Assembly (NCBI RefSeq): GCF_000764305.2
Contig: NW_025933335.1
Location: forward strand, 1 to 64,000
DNA from: Hyalella azteca
Lineage: Eukaryota > Arthropoda > Malacostraca > Amphipoda > Hyalellidae
Reading direction: 5' to 3'
DNA length: 64,000 nt
The position numbers and the translations under genes are program-made. Position 1 is the stretch's first letter, and every line of letters begins with the position of its first letter. The notes beneath the pieces were generated by a model. It had not been told where the DNA came from. It searched no databases and worked only from the letters and a program-made list of their open reading frames with translations. Positions 50,101 through 62,865 of the stretch are shown one piece after another.

Positions 50101-53100
50101 ACGAGTCCAATATGAAATTTTGTTACCGTTCGAAATTTGGTATCTAAGGAAAGTGAAGAAAAAAGTTTGATGGAAACTAGAATAGTATTATTTCGTGCGT
50201 TTTTTCAATTATTAGAAGACCTTAATTTATTCCTAGATACTTTTCAAATTTCCTTTGAAGCAAACTTGCGGAACAATACCTTTGCTAAATGGATTGATGG
50301 AGACTGCAGAACCAAGAATTGAAGGTTTTAGTTTGAACTTCGCCTGGGGCTCGGCAGTGAGAGGAGAAGCGGCGCGCAGGGAACTAGACGACGATGCCCC
50401 AAAGAGCGTCGGGGGAGCGAGCACGACGGGCCTGGCGAGACGTGCGGGCGCGAGCGGCGACGAAGACACGGAGCTGTTGAATCCCCCGAGTTTGGAGGGC
50501 GCAAGGATGGGTCGTGGCGGTTGAGGCGTGGCGCTATCGTTACCGCATCGCGAGCCGCCATGCGATCGGGAAAAAGGGTTTGTGGAAGACGTGGAGCTTA
50601 AGGCCTCCACAGAGTTATTGTGCTTGTCGCTACTCCTGGAGGTGGAGACAACAGAGTTGTGGTTGCTGCTGATGACGTTTTGGTTGGTTGTGATGCCAGA
50701 AGCAGCGGCTGCTGCGGTAACGGATTTGCCGTTGCTGCTGCTGCTACTTACACCTCCGTTGCTTGCATCGCCCACCGCGTTGACAGAACTGCAACCGTTG
50801 CTGCTGCTGATTTCACTGCTGTCGGCTGCAGCTGAGAGGAAGAACGGACAGTAAATATGGAGCAAATGAGAAATTTTCAAGGTGAATGCGCTAACTTAAC
50901 TAGTACTGAAAACGGCTGCAATTGAAATTATACACCGAGATTGGTGGGCAGTAAAATCGTACCCACTGGAAATAAGCAATAAAATAAATAAAAAGAGCTC
51001 CATACAAGTTAACCTAAAAGGAATCAGATAAAGAAAACCAAACAAACATCAATACACGAAATTCATCACATGAAATACGAGTATTAAAACGTGGCTGTTG
51101 CACAATATACCTCGTTGAAAAAGCATAACCGCTAGTGATTATTCCTAAACGCGTTCGAATAAATTGAGCTCATATAGTCCCATACTTAATGTAATAGCAG
51201 AATTCTGGCCGCAGCATCATAAGCATTAAGTAGTTGAATAGTAGCTCGCATGACCTGTGATGCCTTGTAAATTTCCCGGAAATTGCGTCATGTCCGCATG
51301 ACATCAGCAGCAAACTTAGCGACTCGGCAAGTTGTGTGACTCCAAAGAAATGCGCAAATACAGCTTTAAAATAGCGTCACTTTTTTAAACATGAAAAACA
51401 AATTGCGTTTAGCACCGTAGATATTAATTTAGAATTAAAAATCGATGCAATTCATTCAAATTATTAGGAAAGTCACTCCTCGGGCAAATGTTTGTGCGTG
51501 CGTGTTGAAACTTTTTGTTAAGCAACACAGTGCTTACATCCATACTAATGAACTCTACGCAATACGTACCCTAAATTCCAGCGAAAGTTTATACATCATC
51601 GTAAAAACAAAAGAACAAAAAATATAACTCAGTACTCACTGCAGTGAGTGACAGAGAGCGTATTTTCTCGTCGACGAAAACGTGGGGTCATGGACGGACA
51701 GACGGACGGACATGACGAGCACAATAGCGCCTTTTTTCCATAAGTGAGAAAATGCGCTAAAAATGTCAATGCAACAAAAAACAAAACTGCGATTCTGCTG
51801 GGTTCCGTCTTATTCAAGGACGGAACTTGCGCTTGATGTCTGGCATTGGAACCAAACCCCGGAAATGATGCACAAAATTAGTGTTCCCAGACATTATCCA
51901 GATAATTCTGGCATATTCCTACCGGTACAAGATCACAGGGCGGATCGGCCTGACAGGTTATCAGACAAGCGTCAAAGCATTACCAGCAGAATCCGCCTTT
52001 ATCTCGTAAAATAAGGCACATTAATATTCACGAGCCTGTCATTTATAGTCAGATAGTAAAGCGGGCTGGCGTTGGTTCTATTCTTGCCACAGCTGAGCGA
52101 TGATGACAGCTAACAGTGAGCACGTGAGCACAAGCCGAACTCAAATTGTTACTCAAGTTTACTTGTGGGGTAATGAGATAAAACCAAGGTCGCTCTCCGT
52201 CTTCAACTATGATATGACTATTTAATGCACACTGAATGTTCTGAGTCAAAAGATAACATCATTCAAGGATTTAGACTTGAAAAGCTTTCCTTCCTTGAGC
52301 GCTCAGAAATTTTAGATAATAGCAATACGTCAGTTGGTCTAAAGCAAACAATGAATGGAAGAAAATATATAATGTGAATATATTTATACCTAAATTGAAG
52401 TAAATCATACCTCAATTCTTACACTATTTGGAGAAGGTGCAACATTGTACGAGAAGCGAGCAGTGATTAACTTGTTCTACATGCCTTCAATATTAGGATT
52501 TGTGGATCAATTATAATTATTCACGAGTTTCATCAACAATAATGGTCCAGAATGATATCAATAAAATTATTATGTGCCCTGTCGAGCCAACAGCTCTTGC
52601 CCAACAGCTCTATTAGGTTTTCCATTCACGTAATGTTTCTTAACAGTTCGCTTGGGAAATAGTTTCAACAAACAGGAACCTCAAATGAGGATATTGAAGA
52701 TCTCTCAAACAGGCATGATCATAATTTAACATCGGTAAATATCATACCCAAATCTACGCGAGAAACGTCATAAAATGTTTAGAAAAAAGTGATACGTCAG
52801 TGAATCTCGGTTGACCAGATAATTGATCAACTCGAGACGAGTGAGCCTGAGTGCAACTTGAAATCAAATGTCTCAGAGCGCTCTTTAATAGATCCTCTTT
52901 AGCGCGCCTTTAAAAGAGCGCTCTTTACTAGATCGAAGTTCACGGACCCAGGGTGTAAATAAGAATCAAGCTTTCATGGATGACGTTTGTCATGCTGAAG
53001 ACTGTCAACTCTAAGAATGTTTAATGGGAAGTCATGTCAGCCTGCTGCTATTCTGAGAACGACAGTTTCAGCACGCTTATTAGCAGAGTTATCATAGAAT

Positions 53101-56100
53101 CTAATTTATTACTAGTTCTTTGTGCGTACAACTGAGAAATAATACGTGGGTGGAATCCGGAAAGATCTGTCCTGATCATAACTCAAAATCAACCGTAAAA
53201 AACACCATACACAGCGCATATGAATTCGATATCATTTTCGTTAATACTGTGAGATTCCCGAAAACCCGACATAAAGTTCCATTTGCGCATTTCCATTCGT
53301 GGGAATTTTCCTATTCAACTAACTATATGTCTCTAGCGCCTTCATTCACAAGGTAATAAGCGCGGGCCAGACACAACAATAAGATAAACACTCCACGTTA
53401 TGGCAATGACTTGACTAGGAATTTTCCTTTGAGGCTTGAGTGAGATTTTGCGGAGATAACGGTGATAAGTGGTCCATAAATAAAAGATGTCGGGTAATGT
53501 GTCTGTACAACTAGCATGACGACTACTGGCTATGGCGAAGACTCTAAAGAATAGGTACGTCTTAGTCCAGTCCAACAAGATTTTCTTCTAAAAATAAATC
53601 GAGAGACTGAAGGTTTGGGGTGAACAATAATTGTTTTGTTTACAATGAATTGAATTTATTACAATTTATGAATGAATTTACAATTTTTGAATTTTTTTTT
53701 TTTTAATTTGAATGCTTTGTGAATTTAGTGCTTAACGCAGAACACATACCATAATTCGGTTGGCAAAACGATTTCCTCGATCATTCTTTCTTTCAGTGCG
53801 AAAAAAGTGCGATCAAATGAGAACAGTAAATGCAATAATTTACTGATAATCAAAAAGAATTGTGTTAAGATAAAGACAAATTTTTATTTCTCCTTTAGTT
53901 GGTCAAGATTCTGAGTAGATGCATTGAAGGTATCAAAGGCTGTGAAATAATTGAGCCGAGTCAATCATATAGAGCCAGAATTACATTCAAGACGAACAAT
54001 AACAAAGGTACGAGTACATGGCCCAATTAGAGTGTAATAAAAAGACGCAGTATGTAAATCTGGATCATGAATAACATAGGGAAGTCGCTGTAGCCGCACC
54101 AAAGAAAACATCTCCGGAATTAAAAACAGAATCGGTTGCATCTAAGTAACTCGAGTATGAACCGGTTTTTTGGCCAGCAAAGAGCCCTGAAGTAATAAAT
54201 AAGTTTGACCTTGCATCACATCACTGCCTGTAATACCATTTCTCCGTAGACTGCATTGAACGAGAGCCAATATGCTAAGAGCAAGCAATAAATGGCTTCG
54301 AGAAGACAGCGGATATTTCTGGTTTGGAATTGTCAATTGCGCAGTACCTGCAGCAACCGAGGCTTTTAACAAGAATAAGAATCGTTCGCCAGATAAAAGC
54401 CAAGGAATCGACACAGGAAAATATCACTCAGTGCAACTAAATTGCAAAAATCCACTCAGTTTTTTTTTTAATTTCATCCAATAGGAATACACCGATATTT
54501 GGTTCTATCCTACCAACTCAAAATGAAAATGCAATAATAAATTAAAGCTATTTCTCGGAAGTATGCGTTGAAACTTCTGGGAATAGATCGAAGGCGAGAC
54601 AGCGCGCGAGGGATCGCACGAGCCACCGAAGCGTAAACCCTCAACCAGATTGCACCGGAACTCGGCGGTTTGCAGCAGCATGCAGCTGCTGAACGCTCTA
54701 GAATGTGTCGTTAGAAATGTCTTTTAGAAATGTGTCATAAGATAGTAGGGGTGTCTGAGAAAAACACAGGTGTGTTACAGAACCCAGACATCCTGATAGA
54801 CGACGTCTGTACACCAACAATGACTCGCATAAAAGCAGAAACTAACGTAGAATGCCCAATGACTAAAAGTAAATGTAACTATGAATAAATCGAAGCTTAA
54901 ATTTCACTCCTAAAAAACACTGCGATGAGGAATAATCGCAGAGCTTTAGCCAATAAAAGAACTAATTCTTTGCATAGTGACTGAATATTTTGAGGGACTT
55001 GCTCAACCAGTACTACATTATCGATCAAGATATGCAGGCAGGCGAGACTATTTATCTACACACAGGAGAATGCGTCGAGATTGAACTGGTTTCCACTGAG
55101 CAGTCGACGCCCCACCGATGCAACACAATCCAATCTTTTATTTTCGCTGTAAGCCAATCGATGTTTCATAATCCAATCTTTAATAGCAGATAAAAGCATA
55201 TAAAATATTTCATTACATGAGACCTTAGACTGAAGACAGTAAAAAAACATGAAAGTTATCGAATTCCACTCGAGACAATAAAAAACAATTCACTTCCTTG
55301 GTTCCATCAGGACTGAAAAACTTCAGTCAGCGTAGCAGATGCTCGAGTGGAAAAAACAACAACAGACGGGCATGGAATGCAAAAACGTTCTATCCTGCAT
55401 GAGAGCAACGATGCTGCGCAGTTTATTCCTCCACACTGGAATGCAAGTACGCAGAAACTGCACGAACACTTCCGTTGAAAATTTGGGGTTAATTTGGTCA
55501 AAAACTGAATACTTTTGTTGTGTGATGAAAATCGTAAGTGATCAGATTTACATGGAGAAAGCAAATGGGGCGATGTAATTTCAGATTAACTATCAATATT
55601 GGAGCATGCGCAATCAATTTCAGACTTCAGGACTAGAAAGATAGTAATTCTCGTTATTTCGTCGAATTATATGGACGTAAATAATACAGTAACGTACACA
55701 GAAGTACTAACGACACAAGAGTTCCGTTCAGTTTGCAACTTAAAGGTAGACCCGATAGGTCACACAGTATACAACGGGGCCTCAACCAAGGCCAAAAAGA
55801 GCGCTCTCGCTGACGCGCTCAATTTACAGTTAAAGAGCCATTGGCCAAGCTTACGAACACTATACACTGTTACTCTACAACGCGTTATAATAACAAGGGC
55901 GCAGCAAATTCTGCCACATCATTCACGATGATTTCTTGGACGAAAATATGCACAAAAAGAGAACCAATGGAAACGGCCAGGACTAGAATTTTCAAGTAGG
56001 TACACGGAATCCGCGTGATTCCGTCAGTCAACCATCCAAGCGAAGAATATTTTCCATTCTTTGCGTAGGAAAAATATTCTTTCGTGAATGAATCATGGTT

Positions 56101-57662
56101 TTTGAGGCTAAATAACTTTCTTAGAATGAAACATTCAATGACAGCAATGATACCGACCTATTAGGAACGCATCTTTAGAAAGCCAGCATACTAAAAGAAA
56201 AAATCTTCATTTCAAGATAGACAACAAAGAACACATGAAAGTTAATGGATTGAACTTGAGACAATAAAAACTTATACCCACTGGAATTGGCACCCCACAC
56301 ATATAAAATAATAAGTAGAAGTTTGCGAGAACGAAGGCCTGTTTCAGAAGCGAATAATTTGTACAACAGTGCATTTGCAGTGAGCACCACAGGTATATAA
56401 CGGTGCTGCAAATATCACAAGTAGGACTTTACTGAAAACAATTCGTGTAGCACTGTGCTCCGAACATCAGAAGTAACACTGTGCTCAGAGCATCACAAGT
56501 AACACTGTGCTAAAAACATCACAAGTAGCACTGTGCTGAGAACATCACAAATAGCACTGTGCTAGAAACATCATAAGTAGCACAGTGCTGAGAACATCAC
56601 AGATAGCACTCTGCTGAGAACATAATAATAATCCCACACAGAAGTGTTCTGATATCGTCAAGATGATAACATTATACGCTTAAATTATAGCCTGAGTGCT
56701 AATATCATAATGGAAAATCAACACGCAAAACAAGGTTCAAATATTTCTTAATAAAGGTACTCACGGGATGGAGAAGGTGAACGCGTTGCCTCACAAGACG
56801 AACTAGTGACGGGCGTTGCTGCTTCAGTATTGGTGTCGGCAGCCTGTCCAAAAACACGCAGAAAAGGGTTAGCCATCGCATCATTGAGAAGCACTGCTGA
56901 GGCCGTGATACCAGCATCACAGCTTGACGTCTTAGCATTATTCGATAACGACGAGCTCCAATGGTTGCATTTGCCTGGCAACGTTGTATTTAAAACTGCT
57001 CCAGAAGCTGACAAAGACCGAAAATAGTTTTGTCTTGGACGTGATGAACGAACCAAATGTATTCTTGATGGGCCTTCTTTTAGCGCTCTATGATTACCAG
57101 GAACATAATGTTTTCGTTGAGGAAGGATACGTTCAGTAGTCGACACTACATTCTGCAAACGCAGTAATGGAGTCGCACATGATCTGTTTTCAGAGCTTCT
57201 GGTTGCAGGTGATGCAAGATGTTCTATATTTTCGACTTGCTCGTCGTTGAGTCGAAGGTTTTCTGTGAGTGGAGTACGCGAATTAGATGTGCATTCAGAA
57301 GAGGTAGCTGAGCAAGATGCGATAGATCGATCGCCGTGAGTGGCGCAAGGCCGATATAAGTCTCGCCTTATAGTTAATCTTTGGTTGCAGTTGTTAGCGT
57401 TCACAGAACAAGGAACATTGGTTGAGGAAGAAGACGAGCCATTAGTGTGAGCTCCCGTCTGTCTCAGTCGATGTGCTTCTCTTTTGAGCAAAATCTCGAC
57501 AAGATCAGCAAAATTCCGACGGTGGTGGTGGGGCAGGTGAGCGAGCAGATTCTCAAGCTCCTCTCGTCTGAAGGGAGATCCGCGCTGCTGGCGGCGGCGT
57601 ATCGCTCCAAATAGTGCGATGTACAACGATCGCGACGATGGAGATTTTTCTTTTTTTAACAT
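47067..57662 (-). CDS. RanBP3: Ran-binding protein 3 (RanBP3), seven coding exons
   Basis: RanBP3 is a nuclear cofactor of the exportin CRM1. It binds RanGTP and is known to promote export of certain cargoes. Joining the exons 57662-56765, 50831-50280, 49679-49322, 48855-48783, 48526-48420, 48029-47633 and 47177-47067 gives 2,496 bp with no stop until the TAG at 47067-47069, or 831 residues. All introns are GT-AG and all phases fit. The RanBD-type domain spans residues 694 to about 825 (VQVLTGEE, RGRGVLRLND, RLLVRTQGTYTVMLNT). Family-typical short motifs lie upstream: FKLKPSILGS (465-474) and SFIFGQN (615-621). The middle is low-complexity Ser/Ala. The vertebrate protein is about 570 residues, so the N-terminal part is longer here. 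The start at 57662 is the first Met after an in-frame stop, but an upstream exon at 58783-58809 may provide the true start. Confidence 0.88.
47633..48029 (-). CDS. RanBP3: RanBP3 coding exon 6 (Ran-binding domain core)
   Basis: The acceptor ttttctctttgcag and donor GTTAGT bound 397 bp coding residues 663-795. GKRKFEPVQVLTGEETESNV opens the domain. WQERGRGVLRLNDW, SRLLVRTQGTYTVMLNT and ASSKSIRFTASD follow the known RanBP3 Ran-binding domain closely in order and spacing. It leaves in phase 0. Confidence 0.95.
48420..48526 (-). CDS. RanBP3: RanBP3 coding exon 5
   Basis: The acceptor cttgtttttag and donor GTATTG bound 107 bp. It codes GKTIDDDGCEASSS, then SSSDNIFSAAASTFASQ, an acidic and serine-rich linker between the FGQN motif and the Ran-binding domain. 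It enters in phase 0 and leaves in phase 2, as its neighbours require. Confidence 0.85.
48783..48855 (-). CDS. RanBP3: RanBP3 coding exon 4 (FGQN motif)
   Basis: The acceptor attgtttgcag and donor GTGAGG bound 73 bp. It codes SNGVKPSVSSFIFGQNLQSK, matching the FVFGQN-type motif of the family. Confidence 0.88.
49322..49679 (-). CDS. RanBP3: RanBP3 coding exon 3
   Basis: The acceptor ttcttgttttcag and donor GTGAGT bound 358 bp. It codes a low-complexity Ser/Ala/Pro stretch with an acidic start (APAGDLELDTPAGD) and the phrase PKSLFGVFAKAEQKRP. Phases fit both neighbours. It is probably disordered. Confidence 0.82.
50280..50831 (-). CDS. RanBP3: RanBP3 coding exon 2
   Basis: The acceptor cgttcttcctctcag and donor GTATTG bound 552 bp. 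It starts with a Ser/Asn/Ala-rich stretch, then PPRPILAPSKLGGF, LARPVVLAPPTLFGA and AKFKLKPSILGSA, which resemble the RLKPPTL and LRPAVL-type motifs in the N-terminal half of known RanBP3 proteins. It ends INPFSK. Confidence 0.82.
51626..51770. mobile_element. Short inverted-repeat element with GGAC microsatellite, third copy
   Basis: Same family as 25306-25605: the ends agcgtattttctcgt and gtgagaaaatgcgct enclose a (ggac)n stretch, and ataactcagtactcactgca leads in. It is inside a RanBP3 intron. Confidence 0.75.
56443..56625. repeat. 26-bp minisatellite, about seven units
   Basis: Units of 26 bp with the core agtagcactgtgctgagaac. It lies in a RanBP3 intron, about 140 bp from the splice donor of exon 1. 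Confidence 0.95.
56765..57662 (-). CDS. RanBP3: RanBP3 coding exon 1 of the model (N-terminal extension)
   Basis: An 898-bp open stretch ends at a strong donor (CATCCC followed by GTGAGT), in the phase needed by exon 2. It codes residues 1-299. A basic, helix-prone start (FRREELENLLAHLPHHHRR) is followed by a long polar region and NPFLRVFGQAAD near the end, an FG-like motif. I find no known domain. The 5' boundary is uncertain: the Met at 57662 follows an in-frame TGA, and internal acceptors (for example after ctcccttcag) are possible. Confidence 0.65.
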
Positions 57663-57859
57663 ATTGAAACGTCAAAAATGCAATACGTTTTCTTTTCACG
57701 ATATTAGAACAGATGCCAAAAAGCCACAGCATCACCAAATCAAAAGCCACTGCAATTGAAAATTTGAGACTACGCAGTCGCGATTTTCAGGATGAATCGA
57801 ATTAAACGTAAGATTTTCAGCAACATTCGTAGAACAAATACACAAAAACCAGTAGCTAC

Positions 57860-58250
57860 AGAAGAGCACTAACAGAGTTGACACAGAGCACCAGGAAGCC
57901 AACACTTGTATCGACCAGAAATATTGAACGTGAACGTTCTGGCAACGTGAAAGGCGGAGTGAACGGCGGCAACGTGTTGGCAGAGCTGCAGCAGCACCGC
58001 GAATGGCGGGCTGTCTGCCCGAGGCAACCAAGGCTACCTAGAGCAGCAGTCGACGTGCACCGACGACGGCAACTGCTGCTGGAAAAAAATACGATGCAGA
58101 CCTGCCAGCTATGGGCAGCTCGCTCAGGTTGCAGCGGGATCGGTGAGGTAGGCTTGATCAAACAATTATTCAATGAGCAACAACACGACATCACAGTACG
58201 GGAAATAAACTCGACACAAATGACATGAGCAAAACCGAATGAGGGGAGAT
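57860..58250. other. GC-rich patch upstream of RanBP3 exon 1
   Basis: It is richer in GC than its surroundings, with open frames on both strands. On the minus strand a good acceptor (gtatttttttccag) is followed by CAGCAGTTGCCGTCG, which could begin a small exon linking 58783-58809 to the main exon. The donor after it (gtagcc) is weak. It could equally be a promoter-proximal region. Confidence 0.3.
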
Positions 58251-58782
58251 ATATAACACAGCGCTGAAGATAACGTAGAGCTCTAAATATTACACAATGA
58301 CGAGTACCTATATACAAAAATTGAGAGTTAAAATTTCATTTAAAATCGCAGCAGGACTTGTAAAGCCATAGAATGCGGCGCACAGGCTGTGCTACTGGGC
58401 AGATAGAGTACAAATAACGAAACCGAGGTGATGCAATGAGAAATAACCGACGATGTGATGACAATACCGGTACTAACAAAATTGTGGCGCAAGGAAAACC
58501 TACATACGCCACAATATTTACTTGTAAGGATTTGGGTCAGTTCGAGATTCACAAAGAGAAAACTGAGTAAATGTAAGTGAGGAAAAAGTCAATTAGGCAC
58601 TAGACAAGTATTTTTGGTAAGCAACATAACCGACGATATTAAGCCAGTAAATCTGTCACATCAACGGCATTAGTGCTATAAACCCTCCTTCAATTAATTT
58701 CAGCGTTTCACAACATTAAACAGCAGGAAAAACACAATACGTAACAAGCCAAAATACTTTATAATAATGCAGCAGGACTCAC

Positions 58783-58809
58783 CTGCTTTTGTACTCCAGG
58801 AGAAGACAT
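58783..58809 (-). CDS. Candidate first coding exon of RanBP3
   Basis: Minus-strand ATG at 58807-58809 followed by MSSPGVQKQ and a consensus donor CAG/GTGAGT. It exits in phase 0. It cannot be joined in frame to the open start at 57662 through an obvious acceptor, so it needs an intermediate exon or belongs to an alternative transcript. Confidence 0.5.
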
Positions 58810-58814
58810 GTTCA

Positions 58815-60470
58815 GTGATGATTATATTAAACCTGAAATAATTATTAAGATGAATTAACACTACAGATAAGTATCAGGCAAAAATTTGGGTCTAAAGACC
58901 TGATCTTGACGACACTATTGTCCGCGTATTGTGACCATATCGCATCCTAAGTAATATTGTTATCACTTATACACACTAGTTAACATAGGGGACGTGGCTC
59001 TCAGTTTTGAACAATTATTTTCAATGCTTTTCAAGATAAACAAGGAATATTAGATGAAAAAACTGTACCAAGCTTAAATTTTTAAGACAAACACACATCA
59101 AGGTGGATTTATCGAAATATATGAACACTAATCTATAGATTCAACCCTATTTAATTTAGGCATTTATATATAAATCCACATTTGAATGTGTGGATCAAAA
59201 CAAAATCAAATTTTTTTGAATCTACGATTCAAACAATGTGTGAAACAAAATAAGAATGGTTGACTGATCAATTATGTCTTGGATACACGGTAGACCTTTC
59301 ATGCTCATCGCCATGCTCAGCAGACTGATTGATGCAGACAACTCATGTTTGGAAAACAAACGAATCTCAATTTATACCAATGCCATCTTGTTGATTGGAA
59401 CATACTTTTCCTTTATTTACTTATACAGCTGCGTTTCATGGAGTTGCCAAAAATGAACAGAAAATTTTAGAGCATAGCTTTTCTCTAACAGAACATTGTT
59501 GTATTAAGATTAATTTATTTTTATCTGCATGATCTGCAAATTCTATCTCTTCAGTTCATCAACAGCCAGATTGTGAATAAACAAGGATGCCAATGTGAAT
59601 GGTCAAGGATGCCTAATTTATTGCCACAAAGACGCCAAAATTATAATCAAGGCAGACAGCAATTACACTTTTCCATAGACCAAAACTTATGATTGATACA
59701 GCTAATGGTGAATGACTGATATGAACTTTAAGAGATGCATTAAGATTGCTATGGATGACAGTTGGCGATCAAAGCAGGTGGTAGAACCCAATTAACACCT
59801 GTGGATCAAGTGCCAGGTGTCAAGATTGCTCTTTTCAGACACAAAACATCACCACTAACCTTGAATATTCATTATTTGAATGACATTGTTTGAAAATCTT
59901 ACAATGAAATTTTGACTGATCAATTGATCAATCAAAACTTCACCATGTTGATTGATAAATTTCCTATCACATTGTTAGATCAATTGAATGTTTGTGATTG
60001 GAATTGCATTTCATCATTGATACCAATTTAAGGCCAAGATAGCCTATGGTGATGGAAAACTAGAAGTGATGCCAATACTGGCCTAAAAGCTAGTGTGAAA
60101 AACCTCTACCATACTGCACAAGCTGTCAAAAAATTTTTGGAGCTGTAATTTCACCAGTTTTTGAGCCATGAATGAATTTTTTAGGATGTGAATACTCTTT
60201 ATAGGCATAGGGATGACAGTTAGAGTTCCATTCATTTTCTTCACTTCAGAGGCAAGTAAGCATATGTTAATATGTTTTTCAATTTTTTGTTGAAGAAACA
60301 ATACGTTATAAAGCACTCTAACATTACCAACTACAGGATCATCACAAAAATGTTTTGGTACAATCACATCAGACGATATTTCGCCAGGAGCAGGGTACTG
60401 ACCAGCAAAATTTTATAACTGTATGGAACTACAAATCTGCAAGCAAAAATGTCTCTAATTGAAGAAAAAA
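58815..60470. other. Non-coding stretch upstream of RanBP3
   Basis: No supportable gene. It may contain the RanBP3 promoter and leader on the minus strand, but no core motif stands out. Confidence 0.45.
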
Positions 60471-60475
60471 CACAG

Positions 60476-61090
60476 AACTTTGAAGCTGCAAGATTTCCTT
60501 TCCATCAAAATGATGTTATATGGTATTTCAGGAAAAAGTAAAATTTTCTAAACCTGCCTAGAAAGATATACCGTTAAATAGGGTAATAAGGGATGGTTTT
60601 GAGCATTTTTCGTTAATAACTTTTTACTATGAAAAATTTGATAGACAAGTTTGGGCTTATTTTAAATGATTTTGCAAGGACTATCGTATGGCATCCCCAA
60701 AAAATTCCATACCATAAAATGGGGTTACTTTGACAGGCGGGGTAACTTTGACCACTTTTCGTTTTTTTAACAAAAACCCCCAAAACTCAAAAACGATTCG
60801 ACATAGATAAATTTTGTCAATGGCCATCAAAGGCCTAATACTGAGGCTACGTAACTTTGAAGCTGCAAGATTTCCTTTCCATCAAAATGATGTTATATGG
60901 TATTTCAGGAAAAAGTAAAATTTTCTAAACCTGCCTAGAAAGATATACCATTAAATAGGGTAATAAGGGACAGTTTTGAGCATTTTTCGTTAATAACTTT
61001 TTACTATGAAAAATTTGATAAACAAGTTTGGGCTCATTTTAAATGATTTTGCAAGGACTATCATATGGCATCCCCAAAAAATTCCATATG
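60476..61090. repeat. Two near-identical units at 377-bp offset
   Basis: About 235 bp from aactttgaagctgcaagatt (60476) recurs from 60853 with very few changes. The 140-bp spacer contains ggggtaactttgaccac and a related ggggttactttgaca. Each unit contains an ATACC(G/A)TTAA terminus (60568 and 60945). Confidence 0.9.
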
Positions 61091-61380
61091 CTATTCGTAA
61101 GGTGCCAGATGCAAGATGAAAGCATCCTGAATTAGCCCTGGCAACAAGCTAATTTGGGACACTTGAAATAAAACTCAATTTTAAAATGTTTGAAGCATAT
61201 AGAGTGTACTCAACCATTACTAACAGTACTCTGAAGTCCTCCTCTTCTTTTGTATATGATGTAGATGTAGAATAAATGACATTTTCTGTGATTTTTACTT
61301 GTTTTTGCTTCATTGATATACCCATTACCATATCCATACATTACTGTATCATTGATGTGATATTACTGTATCCATAAACA

Positions 61381-61860
61381 TCCCCTCAGGGGGGACTACT
61401 GACGGGTGTCTGTACCCATCAGAAGTCCTATGGGATTTCACGCTCCTAGGGGATTGTTCCTGAGCGCCCCACCGCTGAGCTCGCGGTGTCTGACTGCAGG
61501 TCTCAGTTGTGGGTCAAGTTATTATGTAGGTAGGATTCCTTACATTTCCCTTCTCTGTCTCTCTCGTGCGGGCGGCCGACGTCCCATGTAAGCGACCTCT
61601 TGTTTGAGTGTCTTCGTTTCTATTGCTTTTCACCTGTCCCTCCTTGTCACTTCATCTCTTTTGAGATGCTAACGCTGCTTCCTTCAAGCCAGCTTCAGCG
61701 GGCTGGACATCTGAGACCTTCCGCCCCTTGTGGGTGATGAATAATTGAGAGATGAATAATTGAGACCTTCCACCTCTATGGTGATGTTCATCTTGACTTT
61801 CGGTGCGAGATAGCTTAATAGCTGAAGCGTTAGAAAAACTTTGGCCACTAAACTAACTAA
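61381..61860 (+). repeat. GC-rich interspersed repeat with ACTAA tail
   Basis: A block much richer in GC than its surroundings ends in a simple ctaactaacttactaact tail, as 3' ends of non-LTR elements and SINEs do. The phrase gatgaataattgag is doubled inside. No coding or A/B box was found. The family is unknown. Confidence 0.5.
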
Positions 61861-62019
61861 CTTACTAACTATCCATAAACATGCTTATTGAGCATTTACA
61901 ACGACCTTATCCACTGCAAGCTTCATATAAGCAGTCATATAGCATTTCTAGTGTATCTGTAAGCTTACAGGATGGCTTGTAATTTTATACCATTTTAATT
62001 GGGTTAAGTGAATTAACTA

Positions 62020-62865
62020 CAGCAATCCCTTGATTAATGCGGTTAATAAATCCCCAAGTTTTACCGTGCTAAGCAAAACTGCGCTAATCAAACTTAAGAA
62101 TATATGGGAATAATTATAATGAATCCTCAAAAATAGCAAAGTTACATAATAATTTTTTTTCCACTAAAATTCATCATATTTTTTTCTAAATAATAGAGGA
62201 AATAAATGAAAGAAATGCAAATGAATTAACATTTATTTTTTACTGAAAAACGAATCCAATTTCAATTGCACAGTAGTATTAGATTTCTTTCTCTCCTGCA
62301 TAATTGTGCAGTTAATTAGTCTCCTAAGTGATATTTTTACGTTTAAGCGTTCCCTTTTTGTCCATAATTATGACAGTAATTTATCAAGGAAAATTATGTA
62401 GTTTGATAAAAATCAGCAGTAGATTTGGCAGCGATCTTGACCAGTTGAAGGCTAACGAGTAACTAGAGCACTGGCATGGCGCACTTACCGGCGAACATTG
62501 CCGAACTCGACCATTCGAGTTATGAACGAGACAAGGCGCGGTTAAACCGACTCTGTAGTCAGCACGAGTGTCTACGGAACGGGACGTTATTTAAATAATT
62601 ATTGGCTGAAATTCATAAAGTAACAACATTTGGCGAATTTTTCCAAAAGTCATAACAAAAGTAACAACATAAGATCTAATAAGCAAAAAGGAACACTTTT
62701 GTTACGAACGTAACACCTCTGGCTAGAGGCGGGAAAATGATGCGTTGTGAAAAAAAGTCGCGCTAATCAAAACTGGCACCGCGTAGATTAAGATTAGGTC
62801 GCAATTTTTTTTCCGCATTAATCAAAACCGCGGTATTCAAAACCGTGCTAATCAAGGGATTGCTG
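62020..62865. mobile_element. Pogo/Tigger-like non-autonomous transposon
   Basis: Perfect 17-bp inverted ends (CAGCAATCCCTTGATTA at 62020-62036 and its complement at 62849-62865) are flanked on both sides by TA (62018-62019, 62866-62867), the target of Tc1/mariner/pogo transposases. Sub-terminal gcggtt and gcgctaatcaaaa repeats fit the pogo/Tigger style. At 846 bp with no transposase frame, it depended on a transposase in trans. Confidence 0.85.

Larger units (their letters stand above)
50832..56764 (-). other. RanBP3 intron 1 of the modelled exons (5.9 kb)
   Basis: It holds an inverted-repeat element (51626-51770) and a 26-bp minisatellite (56443-56625). Several open frames of 60-110 codons show no recognisable domain and no in-phase splice sites. 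Confidence 0.7.

Noticed and set aside
49454..50854. Plus-strand open frames of 71-108 codons
   Set aside because: They are antisense to RanBP3 exons 2 and 3, whose Ser/Ala-rich codons leave the other strand open.
57878..58228. Plus-strand 116-codon frame in the GC-rich patch
   Set aside because: No recognisable domain, and an equally long frame exists on the opposite strand; GC content alone explains both.
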